Assembly: GCA_001550305.1 (NCBI GenBank)
Contig: LRTP01000537.1
Coordinates: 1 to 33,975 of the forward strand
Direction: 5' to 3'
Origin: Streptomyces diastatochromogenes
GTDB taxonomy: Bacteria; Actinomycetota; Actinomycetes; Streptomycetales; Streptomycetaceae
Length of the DNA stretch: 33,975 nt
Shown here piece by piece: positions 22,940 through 30,298 of this stretch. Position 1 is the first letter of the stretch, and every line of letters starts with the position of its first letter. The notes under the pieces were generated by a model. That model worked only from the letters and a program-made list of their open reading frames with translations, was not told where the DNA came from and did no database searches. The translations under genes were made by a program, and so were the position numbers.

Positions 22940-23374
22940 TCAGGACTCGCCGGGGGCCGATCGTTCGGATGTCAGAGCGGCGGCGATCAGGCGCGCGACG
23001 TCCTCGGCCGATTCGTGCTCCCAGAACCTCATGACCGTCCAGCCAGCGGCGCGCAAATGATCGGTGGTTTCGCGATCGCGTGCGATGTTCTTGTCGAGCT
23101 TGGCCCGCCACCATTCGGCGTTCGCCTTGGGACGGGTCGCGTGGACCGGGCATCCGTGCCAGAAGCAGCCGTCCAGGAAGATCGCGACCTTCGCCCTGCC
23201 GAAAACGATGTCGATCGTGCGACGAGGCATGCCCGGTACCGGCACGTTCACCCGGTACCGAAGGCCCGAGCGGTGCAGGAGGCGCCGGACCGCGATTTCA
23301 GGTGCGGTGTCGCGGGAGCCCTGGCGACTCATTCGGGCAGAGACGGCAGGTGAGGAAGGGACGGCTTCGGACAC
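22940..23374 (-). CDS. vsr: Very short patch repair endonuclease (Vsr)
   Basis: 144 residues from GTG 23374. The start is uncertain: there is no ribosome binding site, and ATG 23332 (MSRQGSRDT) is an alternative. The Vsr core is complete: SRDTAPEIAVRRLLHRSGLR, RTIDIVFGRAKVAIFLDGCF with the catalytic Asp in DIVF, WHGCP with the catalytic and zinc-binding His and Cys, NAEWWRAKLDKNIARD, and GWTVMRFWEHE. Vsr nicks DNA at T:G mismatches left when 5-methylcytosine deaminates. That fits the intact cytosine methyltransferase at the other end of the island. It is the first gene in the transcription direction. Confidence 0.93.
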   Translation of the reverse strand: MSEAVPSSPAVSARMSRQGSRDTAPEIAVRRLLHRSGLRYRVNVPVPGMPRRTIDIVFGRAKVAIFLDGCFWHGCPVHATRPKANAEWWRAKLDKNIARDRETTDHLRAAGWTVMRFWEHESAEDVARLIAAALTSERSAPGES

Positions 23375-23488
23375 GTGGGTATTGTGCCGGCGCCGGCCAA
23401 TCGCTGTCTCTGGGCTGCTGCCCGCGATGTGTCCAGAGCGGAGAGTACTGAGGCGCCGCCCCACTTACTAGGAGCTGTGGCGCTCCCC

Positions 23489-23760
23489 TCAACCCCGTTC
23501 CGACCGACACCAACGCTCAACCCCGTGCTGTGGCGGCCGAGCCACCGCCGGCCCCGGCGCCGTCAGCGTCGTCGCGTACCGCGGCAGCAGCGTCGTGTCC
23601 GACGAGGGCGACGGTTCCGAGGCGGTGGAGGCCTCGAACGACGGAGCCGTCCCCGTCACGATGCCCAGGTTCGGCATGCCCGAGGTCCCGGTTCCCACCG
23701 GGAGCCGTCCAGGGGCGGGAGGTGCTCCTCGTGGCGGTGGGATCGAGGCGGTGATCGCCT
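23489..23760 (-). pseudogene. 3' fragment of a SEC-C motif protein gene
   Basis: Read on the minus strand, this stretch gives TSGMPNLGIVTGTAPSFEAS, then SDTTLLPRYATTL and ERWCRSERG before TGA at 23489. It is plainly homologous to the C-terminus of the intact gene at 26493-27512 (TSGTPNLGIVTGTVPSYEAF, SDATLLPQYATTL, ECWCGSERG). The first zinc-binding Cys of the SEC-C motif is Arg, the next Gly is also Arg, and the protein stops before the closing Cys-His. DNA similarity fades near 23760 and there is no 5' part. It is a dead duplicate or the leftover of a recombination event at the edge of the defence island. Confidence 0.75.
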
Positions 23761-23926
23761 CGGCTTCCCGGGCGCTGGACACGGGGCTCCAGTAGCGTCT
23801 CGGCCGGATCCGTTGAACGCTCCCGTGCGGTCCGCCGGTCGCTGTCGTCACTGCCCAAGGTGGTACGTGATTTCGGTGAACGCCTTCACGGCGTCTATCG
23901 GGTCTATCTGTGGAGGGGGACCGGCT

Positions 23927-24403
23927 GTGCGTGTGGGGATTACCGGGCATCGGGGTTTGAGTCGAGACGTTGAGCGGCAGGTTCGCCGGCTTCTTGAGGT
24001 GGCTGTTCGCGAAATCGATGCGGCTGAATTGGTGGGGGTCTCGTGCATCGCGGATGGCCCGGACGCGTGGTTCGCGGAGGCGGTGCTGAAGCGTGGTGGA
24101 GAGCTCGAAGTCGTCGTTCCCGCTGAGCAGTACCGCGAAGGTCTCCCGGAAAGTCACTGGCCGGTCTACGACGAGTTGATGCGTCGTGCGGCACGGGTGC
24201 ACCACACGGGCATGACGGCGTCGGACTCGGAAGCGCACATGGCGGGCAGCGAGGTCCTGGTGGGCTTGGCCGAGGAACTGTTCGCCGTCTGGGACGGGAA
24301 GCCGGCGTGGGGGTACGGGGGCACTGCCGATGTGGTGTCGTACGCCGAACGGAACGGGGTCCCGGTTCGGGTGCTGTGGCCGGAGGGTGCGACACGCGAG
24401 TAG
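23927..24403 (+). CDS. SLOG-type Rossmann-fold protein
   Basis: 158 residues from GTG 23927, with GGAGGGGG seven bases upstream; the longer frame to 23375 runs through unrelated DNA. It begins RVGITGHRGL, the nucleotide-binding loop of this group, then VGVSCIADGPDAWFAEAVL, GGELEVVVPAEQY, AHMAGSEVLVGLAEELFAVW, and GYGGTADVVSYAERNGVPVRVLW. The GGTADVV signature with a preceding Asp/Trp strand is typical of the SLOG/LOG-like superfamily, which binds nucleotide-derived ligands. Some members are signal receptors in defence systems. Here it is alone on the plus strand, between the SEC-C fragment and the PstS-like gene, so any link to the island is only positional. Confidence 0.75.
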   Translation: MRVGITGHRGLSRDVERQVRRLLEVAVREIDAAELVGVSCIADGPDAWFAEAVLKRGGELEVVVPAEQYREGLPESHWPVYDELMRRAARVHHTGMTASDSEAHMAGSEVLVGLAEELFAVWDGKPAWGYGGTADVVSYAERNGVPVRVLWPEGATRE

Positions 24404-24463
24404 GACCGGATCAGGCGGGACCTTGTATCCCACTTCTCAGGACGCAACCAAGGTCGCGGCACA

Positions 24464-24494
24464 GGAATCATGGGATTTCCGCGGTGATGATTCC
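24464..24494 (+). terminator. Hairpin downstream of the SLOG gene
   Basis: GGAATCAT and ATGATTCC are perfect eight-base arms around a 15-base loop, 60 bp after the SLOG stop and before the convergent PstS-like gene's end. There is no U tract. A weak terminator, or simply a symmetric site, is possible. Confidence 0.35.
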
Positions 24495-24649
24495 GCCGAC
24501 AGAGCGCCGGCGTGGGCCACTGTGTCGCCTGACAAACCCGGCGACGAGCCCGTGAGTGATCAGCCCTGCGAATTTGGGAAACGGCGGATCGGCCACCGTC
24601 CACCCGTCGGTGACCGCGCCCCGACACCGAGCCACGTGAAATCCCGAGG

Positions 24650-26227
24650 CTAACTGGGACGGCAAAGCAGCGGCTTGGCCAGTTCGGCGCAGGGGCGGTC
24701 GCCGTGGGAGCGGATGATGTCCTTGCCGACCTCGTTGGCGAGGTAGCGCAGGAATCCCGCGGCGAGGGAGTTCGCGGGCGGCTCCCCGTAGGTGTACGCG
24801 TACTCGGTCTGCCAGTACGGGTAGGCGCCCTCGTCCGCGCCTTCAAGGGTGGCCGGGTAGCCGTCGATGCGAATCTGCTGGACGTCGTCGTGTGCGGTGG
24901 CGGCGCCGACCTCGCTGTGGCCGAGGGCTCCGGGTGTTGAGGCCACGGTGTTCAGGAGGGTCTCGGTGTCGCTGACCTCGCAGCGGCCGGGCTTGTTCAC
25001 GTCCAGTGCCGTGCAGTCGTTCGCGGTGACGGCCAACAGGGGCTTGTTGTCCAGTACTTGGCGTTCCAGTGTGGTCCGGGTGCCCGAGCCGGGGTTGCGG
25101 CTGACGAGGTGGATGGGCACGTTGTTGCCCTTCACCTGGCTCCAGTTGGTGATCTTTCCGGCGTAGATGCTCCTGATCTGTTTCAGGGACAGGTCCTGGA
25201 CGCCGGCGTCCTTGTTGACGACCAGGGCGAACAGGGACAGGGCGACGGGTCTGGGGAGCAGTTGCGGACGGCCGTCGCTCTTGGGCCCGTCGCTGAACGC
25301 CAGCCGGTCACCCAGGCCCTGGCTGCCCGTCGGTTTGGCCTTCCGGCCCGCCGCGGCGAGGGCGTCGAGCCCCGACACGCTGCCGTGGAACGTGTCGTTG
25401 GTGATGGGTATGAAGGCGTCGGGGCAGGTCCTGTGGTACTGCTTCGCCGCCTCCTGGAGCACTGGCGCGAACGCGGTGGAGCCGGACAGGGTGAGCGTCC
25501 CCGTGGCGCAGTCCAGTGGTGCGGCCGTGGCGTCGTGCCTGGTGAACGTGAGGATGGACTGGACGGCGCTGACCATGACGAGGAGGGCGAGCACCCACCT
25601 GACCGGCTTCGAGGCGAACGGGTAGTACTCGGTCTTCTTGATCTTCCCGCGGCGTACTCCGCCCACGATGCTCGCGACGACCTCGGGCTCGGGGAACTCC
25701 TCGTCCGTGAAGCTCTCCTCGCGTTCCAGGACCGCCAGCACCTTGTAGTGGTCGCCGCGGTTCAGTTTCACCTTGGGCAGTTCGATGACGCCGTCGGTGA
25801 CCCCGAGGCCGGGGACGTGCGGTGTGGGGTGCTGGTCGTCGCTGCTCGGCGTGAAGAAGCCGCGCAGTTCGTTGCGGCTGAGTTCGGTCACGACCATGCC
25901 GACGACGCGGCGGCCCCGGCACTTGACCTGGATGCCCGCGTGGCCCCGGTCGGGTGCCAGGTAGCTGTTCTCCACGATGGGGGCCCAGCCGCTGTTCTCG
26001 ATCCGCAGCAGCACGAACGACGGGTCACGCAGCGGCCCGCCGTTGGTCCGCTGCATCTGCTGAAGCACCCCGGCGTACGGCAAGGTGCGTTCGTCCCGGG
26101 CGGTCGTGTCCATCTGGACCCGGTAGCCGAGCCGTTTGCGGCCGACGAGGACGAACTCCCAGAGCGCCGCGATCCCTGGGAGGGCCAAGCCCAGTACGGC
26201 GAACGCGAGTTGCCAGGAACCGTTCAC
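24650..26227 (-). CDS. Membrane-anchored PstS-like substrate-binding protein
   Basis: 525 residues from GTG 26227, with GGGAG six bases upstream. The layout is an N-terminal membrane helix (QLAFAVLGLALPGIAALWEF), a region of about 180 residues with beta-rich stretches (FVLLRIENSGWAPI), and a second helix (WVLALLVMVSAVQSILTF). The remainder is a periplasmic-binding-protein fold of the PstS type: GTLTLSGSTAFAPVL with the anion-binding Ser/Thr loop, LVSRNPGSGTRTTLERQVL, and a C-terminal lobe. PstS normally feeds phosphate to PstCAB, but no pst genes are here and the anchor arrangement is different. Sensing or tethering of a phosphate-like ligand outside the cell is inferred. Confidence 0.75.
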   Translation of the reverse strand: MNGSWQLAFAVLGLALPGIAALWEFVLVGRKRLGYRVQMDTTARDERTLPYAGVLQQMQRTNGGPLRDPSFVLLRIENSGWAPIVENSYLAPDRGHAGIQVKCRGRRVVGMVVTELSRNELRGFFTPSSDDQHPTPHVPGLGVTDGVIELPKVKLNRGDHYKVLAVLEREESFTDEEFPEPEVVASIVGGVRRGKIKKTEYYPFASKPVRWVLALLVMVSAVQSILTFTRHDATAAPLDCATGTLTLSGSTAFAPVLQEAAKQYHRTCPDAFIPITNDTFHGSVSGLDALAAAGRKAKPTGSQGLGDRLAFSDGPKSDGRPQLLPRPVALSLFALVVNKDAGVQDLSLKQIRSIYAGKITNWSQVKGNNVPIHLVSRNPGSGTRTTLERQVLDNKPLLAVTANDCTALDVNKPGRCEVSDTETLLNTVASTPGALGHSEVGAATAHDDVQQIRIDGYPATLEGADEGAYPYWQTEYAYTYGEPPANSLAAGFLRYLANEVGKDIIRSHGDRPCAELAKPLLCRPS

Positions 26228-26351
26228 GGTCGACTCCCGCGGAAGAAGGGGCTGGGAGGGCCATGGTGGCGGGCGCGTTGCCGGGGTGCCGGGGGTGCTC
26301 GGATCCTTGCGATTGATTTCACCGGGGCGTCATCTGGGACACCCGGGGTTT

Positions 26352-26406
26352 GCCGAGTGGAGCGACGTCTGCCGAGCGAGCGACGTCAGCCGAACGGAGC
26401 GACGGC
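26352..26406. repeat. Three tandem copies of an 18-bp repeat
   Basis: The units are 26352-26370, 26371-26388 and 26389-26406, built on GCCGARYGGAGCGACGTC with small differences. They lie in the space between the PstS-like gene start and the SEC-C gene end. The middle unit has lost one base. Confidence 0.55.
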
Positions 26407-26448
26407 ATGGCTTCGGGGGCCGGGAGGGCACGCTGATGACGCCCGGTA

Positions 26449-26470
26449 CCCCCGGCCCCGAGGCCGGGGG
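26449..26470 (-). terminator. Strong GC hairpin after the SEC-C gene
   Basis: CCCCCGGCC, loop CCGA, GGCCGGGGG: a perfect nine-base-pair stem 23 bp past the SEC-C stop codon. Streptomyces terminators often lack a U run, so this is a good candidate. Confidence 0.6.
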
Positions 26471-26492
26471 AGCCGGGGGGAAGAGGGTCGCG

Positions 26493-27512
26493 TTAGTCGG
26501 CGGTGGTTCCGTGGCACTCCCCATAGCCCCGCTCCGACCCGCACCAGCATTCGACGCCCCGTTGCGGCGGCCAGGCCACCGCCAGCCCCCGTGCCGCCAG
26601 CGTCGTCGCGTACTGCGGGAGCAGGGTCGCGTCCGACGGGGAGGAGGCCTCCGAGGCGGCGAAGGCCTCGTAGGACGGGACGGTTCCCGTGACGATGCCG
26701 AGGTTCGGGGTGCCGGAAGTCGCCAGTTCCCGAAGCGAGGCCTCTATGGTCGCGAGGTGTTCCTCGTGGGACGGGTACTCCGAGGTGAGGGTGGGGTACG
26801 CCGTTAGGAGTTCCGTCAGTTCGGTGGTCGGCCAGTGCAGGATCGCCACCGGGAACGGGCGGGACAGCGCCTCCCTGAACGTGCCCAGCTCCGCCCGCAG
26901 GCGGGAGATCTCCGCCTGGAGTTCGGCGGGGTTGTCCGAGCCGAGGGACCAGACGCGCTTCGGGTCGTGGAGTTCGTCGAGGGAGACCGGGGACGAGTGG
27001 AGGGTGTCGGCCAGGGCGTCCCAGTCGTCGTGAGCCGCGCCCAGCATGCGGCGGACGCGGTGGCGGCCGAAGAGGAGCGGGTGGGTGGCGTACGGGGGCT
27101 CCGACGTCTCCGTGAGGAGGAGCTGCGCGGCCTGGGTGAACGTCTCCTGCGCCGCTTCCAGCTCGTCGTGGGACTCCAGGGCCTCGGCCACGATCACCCA
27201 GGGGGCCGGGTCCCGGGGAGACACGGCGCGGATGCCGTCGATGATCGCCCGGGCCTCGGCCTCGTGGCCGTACTCCCACAGGTTCGACGCCTTGAGGGCG
27301 CGGACCAGGTGGGGATGCTCCAGGGGCGTCGAGGACGACAGCAGGCGGTCGTAGAGCGCGGTGGCTCCAGGGCGGTCGCCGGCCAGTTCGAGGTGGGCCG
27401 CGGCCTGCACGAGCAGGTGTTCGGCGTCCTCGGGGTAGAGGCCTGCGGTCCGCTCCAGGCGCGCTGCTTCGGCGTTGTGGTCGACGTGCTCGGCAGACGT
27501 GTCGGGGCGCAT
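26493..27512 (-). CDS. TPR-like protein with C-terminal SEC-C zinc motif
   Basis: 339 residues from ATG 27512; GTG 27521 is three codons upstream and neither has a clear ribosome binding site. The N-terminal half is helical with TPR-like periodicity (AARLERTAGLYPEDAEHLLV, LELAGDRPGATALYDRLL). A middle region follows, with two acidic/Leu-rich helices. The C-terminus ends VECWCGSERGYGECHG, the CxCGSxxxYxxCH SEC-C zinc-binding motif first described at the end of SecA. Such proteins are widespread in streptomycetes and their function is unknown. A broken copy of the 3' end lies at 23489-23760. Confidence 0.8.
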   Translation of the reverse strand: MRPDTSAEHVDHNAEAARLERTAGLYPEDAEHLLVQAAAHLELAGDRPGATALYDRLLSSSTPLEHPHLVRALKASNLWEYGHEAEARAIIDGIRAVSPRDPAPWVIVAEALESHDELEAAQETFTQAAQLLLTETSEPPYATHPLLFGRHRVRRMLGAAHDDWDALADTLHSSPVSLDELHDPKRVWSLGSDNPAELQAEISRLRAELGTFREALSRPFPVAILHWPTTELTELLTAYPTLTSEYPSHEEHLATIEASLRELATSGTPNLGIVTGTVPSYEAFAASEASSPSDATLLPQYATTLAARGLAVAWPPQRGVECWCGSERGYGECHGTTAD

Positions 27513-27700
27513 GGGGGACACCGTACTGCCGATGCCGTTCGAGGGAGAGATACCTGCAGGCCAGAGGGTGGGATCTCTTCGTTGCCCTTGAGTGCCGACG
27601 AACGGTTCGGGCGGTCATGGGGCTGGTGAGTTCGGGGCGCAGCCCTTATCTTGCGGGCCCGGTCAAGGAGGCGAGGCAGTCGAGGAGACGAGGCATCGGT

Positions 27701-28540
27701 ATGCGGGCTCCCGGCATCGTGCGGCGCGGCCTCGGGGCTCCCGGCGTCGTGGATCACGGCACTCGGCGGCGGCGGGCCGGGTACCGGCGGGTGGTGTGGG
27801 GCGGGGGCGAGGTGCTTGTCACCGTCGGTCTCCTTCTCCTGCTTCTCGTCGTGCATCAGCTCTGGTGGACCAACCGGCAGGCCCGGGAGGGCGCCGAGAG
27901 GAAGGTCCAGGCGTTGGAGAAGGAGTGGGGGAGCGGGGAGGCGGAGGGAAAGGGAAAGGGGCAGGAGCTGGGGGCGGGGGTGTCGGGTGCGCGGAGTGGC
28001 GCGTCCTCCGGGGGTGGTTCCGGGGCGTCCGGCGGGGGTGGCTCCGGGGCGTCCACCGGGAGTGGGCGGGCTCGGGGAACGCCCCGGTCGTCCCAGGCGT
28101 ACGCCGTGCTCTCCATTCCCCGGCTCGGTCTTCGTGTGCCGGTCGCGGAGGGGGTCGGCAAGCGGGATGTCCTCAACAAGGGGTACGTCGGGCACTACCC
28201 GCACACCCAACAGGCCGGGCAGGCAGGGAACTTCGCGCTCGCGGGGCATCGGAACACTCATGGCGAGCCGTTCCGGTACATCAACCGGCTGCGGCGGGGG
28301 GACGAGATCGATGTCGAGACGGCGGCGGGGCGCTACGTCTACGTCGTCGACAAGACGCTTCCGCAGACCTCCGCGAAGGACGGAGGGGTCATTCGGGAGG
28401 TGCCGCGCAGTACCGTTCGGCCCGCCTACGGGTACAGCGCGCCGGGGTACTACATCACCCTCACCACCTGCACGCCCGAGTACACCTCCCGGTATCGGCT
28501 CGTGGTGTGGGGAAAGTTGACCTCCATGCGCCCGCGTTGA
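27701..28540 (+). CDS. Class E sortase
   Basis: 279 residues from ATG 27701 (GAGGAG and GAGG upstream); ATG 27617 in the same frame has no ribosome binding site. After a basic N-terminus comes one membrane helix (GGEVLVTVGLLLLLLVVHQLWW). A charged segment and a Gly/Ser-rich linker follow (about residues 90-120), then the sortase domain from AYAVLSIPRLGLRVPV. Catalytic residues are His183 in LAGHRNTHGEPF, Cys257 in ITLTTCTPEY, and Arg in YTSRYRLVVWG. Class E sortases join surface proteins carrying an LAxTG-type signal to the cell wall. In Streptomyces they anchor chaplins. No substrate gene is adjacent. Confidence 0.9.
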   Translation: MRAPGIVRRGLGAPGVVDHGTRRRRAGYRRVVWGGGEVLVTVGLLLLLLVVHQLWWTNRQAREGAERKVQALEKEWGSGEAEGKGKGQELGAGVSGARSGASSGGGSGASGGGGSGASTGSGRARGTPRSSQAYAVLSIPRLGLRVPVAEGVGKRDVLNKGYVGHYPHTQQAGQAGNFALAGHRNTHGEPFRYINRLRRGDEIDVETAAGRYVYVVDKTLPQTSAKDGGVIREVPRSTVRPAYGYSAPGYYITLTTCTPEYTSRYRLVVWGKLTSMRPR

Positions 28541-28556
28541 CCACGGTCACCGGCCC

Positions 28557-28745
28557 GTGCGGGGAGCGGTCCTGTGCGGGGAACGGTCCCGTGAGGGGAA
28601 CGGTCGCGTGCGGGAACGGTCCTGCGCGGGGATCCGTCCCGTCCGGGGGAACGGTCGCGCGCGGGGTGCGCCCCTGCCTGGAGAACACCCCCCGCCTGGA
28701 GAACGCCCCCGCCCGGAGATCCGTCCCCTCCGAGGAAACGGTCCC
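28557..28745. repeat. Tract of about eleven 17-bp tandem repeats
   Basis: Units start at 28557, 28574, 28591, 28608, 28624, 28641, 28659, 28676, 28694, 28711 and 28728. The best-conserved form is GTGCGGGGAACGGTCCC. Later units drift (GCCTGGAGAACGCCCCC, GCCCGGAGATCCGTCCC) but keep the 17 plus or minus 1 spacing. The tract fills the whole space between the convergent sortase and MFS genes. Confidence 0.8.
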
Positions 28746-28757
28746 GCCAGGCCGGCG

Positions 28758-30164
28758 TCAGACCCGGTCCCGAAGGGCCAGCACGCTCGCGCCCGCCACC
28801 AGCGCCAGCCCCGCCGAGACCGCGATCGCGATGTCCGCGCCGTGCGCGAGCCCACCCGTGGAGGTGACGATCGCGATGGTCAGGGCCACGCCGGCGCACG
28901 AGCCGATGTAGCGGAACGTCTGCTGCGCGCCCGAGCCCATCGCGGCGCGGCTCGCGGGGACGGACTCGACCGCGACGAGCGGCAGCGCGGCGTTGAGGAG
29001 CCCGCTGCCGACGCCGGAGACGAGGAAGCCGGGCAGCAGACGGGTCCATGAACCGGCGTCGAGCGCGCCCAGCATCGTCAGGACGCCGACCGCGTGCAGC
29101 GCGAATCCGAGGGCGAGTTGGTGGCGCGGGGAGACCCGGCCCGCGAGGCGCCGCGCCTGCAGGGCGACCCCGAAGGACAGCCCGGACCAGAGCAGGAACA
29201 GCCACGCCGTGTCCAGCGCGGACAGGCCCAGGGTCCGCTGGAGCAGCGCCGGCAGGAAGCTGAACAGGCCGATCACCGCGAGGCCCGTGAACAGACCGCT
29301 CGCGGAGGAGGCGAGGAAGCGGCGGTGGCGGAGCAGGGAGAGGTCGATCATGGGCGTACGGGTTCGGTGTTCGACGAACGCGAACGCCGTCGTCAGGACG
29401 ACGAACGCCGTCAGCAGGAGGCCCACCGAGGGGCGCAGCCAGCCGTCCCGGCCCAGGGTGAGCGCGGCCACCAGGGCGACCAGCGCCAGGCCGAAGGTGA
29501 AGGCGCCGGCCAGGTCGGGGCGACCGCCTCGGGAGGCCCGGGACTCGGTGAGGGCCCGGGTGCCCAGCAGGGCGACCAGGAGCGCGGCGGCGCCCAGGAC
29601 GGCGTACGCGATCCGCCAGTTCAGGGTCTGGGCGATCGCGCCGGCGAGCAGCGGGCCCAGGGCTATGCCGCCGCTGACGAACGCGCCCCACACGCTGGTG
29701 GCGTGCAGCCTGCCGCGGGCGGTCGGGAAGGCGTGGACGAGCAGGCCCAGGCTGCTGGCGAGGATCGCGGCGCTCGCCGCGCCCTGCGCGACGCGGGCCA
29801 GTGTGAACAGCCAGGTGGAGGTCGCGAGCGCGCCGAGCGCGGTGGTGATACCGAGGGCGATGGTGCCGGAGAGGAAGATCCGGCGGCGGCCGTAGTCGTC
29901 GGCGAGGCTGCCCGCGACCAGGAGCAGCGCGGCGAGGCCCAGCGGGGTGCCGTTGAGCAGCCAGGCCTGGGCGGAGACAGGGGTGTGCAGCGCGGCGGCG
30001 GTGCCGGGGAGCGTGACCATCGGGGCGGTGTACGTCATCAGGGCCACGGCGGTGGCGGCGCTGGTGACGGCGAGGGTGGCGGTCGCCCGCGGGGGTGTCT
30101 CGAGGGGTGTGCCGGGGGGTGCCGAGGACGCCTTCGCGGTGGTGGCGTGATCGAGCTGGGACAT
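28758..30164 (-). CDS. MFS drug/metabolite exporter, probably 14-helix DHA2 type
   Basis: 468 residues, ATG 30164 preceded by AAGGGC. The cytoplasmic-loop motif A reads GSLADDYGRRRIFLSG, and the motif C-like segment is SGGIALGPLLAGAI, both typical of proton-driven antiporters. Hydrophobic helices run throughout, with a break near the middle (TESRASRGGRPDLAGA), and the length fits 12-14 spans. It is divergent from the HxlR gene at 30298, and the shared spacer carries two identical-type operators, so the regulator probably represses both. Substrate unknown; an antibiotic or toxic aromatic compound is the usual guess for this pairing. Confidence 0.85.
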   Translation of the reverse strand: MSQLDHATTAKASSAPPGTPLETPPRATATLAVTSAATAVALMTYTAPMVTLPGTAAALHTPVSAQAWLLNGTPLGLAALLLVAGSLADDYGRRRIFLSGTIALGITTALGALATSTWLFTLARVAQGAASAAILASSLGLLVHAFPTARGRLHATSVWGAFVSGGIALGPLLAGAIAQTLNWRIAYAVLGAAALLVALLGTRALTESRASRGGRPDLAGAFTFGLALVALVAALTLGRDGWLRPSVGLLLTAFVVLTTAFAFVEHRTRTPMIDLSLLRHRRFLASSASGLFTGLAVIGLFSFLPALLQRTLGLSALDTAWLFLLWSGLSFGVALQARRLAGRVSPRHQLALGFALHAVGVLTMLGALDAGSWTRLLPGFLVSGVGSGLLNAALPLVAVESVPASRAAMGSGAQQTFRYIGSCAGVALTIAIVTSTGGLAHGADIAIAVSAGLALVAGASVLALRDRV

Positions 30165-30205
30165 GGTCTGCCCTTCGGGCTCCGGAGCGGATCGGTGGAA
30201 GGGTA

Positions 30206-30222
30206 GGTTCAGTCAATGAACC
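30206..30222. promoter_or_regulatory. HxlR-type operator 1
   Basis: GGTTCAGTCAATGAACC, an inverted repeat (GGTTCA...TGAACC) 42 bp upstream of the MFS start. It shares its half-sites with operator 2. On the minus strand it contains TTGACT, a possible -35 for the MFS promoter. Confidence 0.65.
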
Positions 30223-30250
30223 GCCCCCGTGGGTCGACCGTAGCACTCCA

Positions 30251-30267
30251 GGTTCGTTCATTGAACC
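30251..30267. promoter_or_regulatory. HxlR-type operator 2
   Basis: GGTTCGTTCATTGAACC, the same dyad, centred 45 bp from operator 1. It contains TTGAAC, the likely -35 of the HxlR gene. On the minus strand it contains TTCAAT, 17 bp from TACGGT, an alternative MFS promoter. A regulator bound here would block both directions. Confidence 0.65.
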
Positions 30268-30298
30268 GACATGTCGAAAAGTGGCTACAGTGGGGTCA
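30261..30298 (+). promoter_or_regulatory. Promoter of the HxlR gene, probably leaderless
   Basis: TTGAAC (30261-30266) and TACAGT (30286-30291) are separated by 19 bp. TACAGT ends only six bases before the ATG at 30298, which would put the transcription start at or next to the start codon, and there is no ribosome binding site. Confidence 0.5.

Noticed and set aside
23489..24433. Minus-strand frame of 314 codons across the SLOG gene
   Set aside because: Only its last 70-90 codons are meaningful (the SEC-C fragment); the rest is the complement of the SLOG gene.
25058..26692. Plus-strand frame of 544 codons opposite the PstS-like gene
   Set aside because: Shadow of the minus-strand gene; no start signal, no recognisable fold.
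28557..28745. CRISPR array
   Set aside because: The units are 17 bp and contiguous with no spacers, and there are no cas genes.
29094..30206. Plus-strand frame of 370 codons rich in Gln, Glu and Gly
   Set aside because: Antisense of the MFS gene; the composition comes from reading hydrophobic codons backwards.
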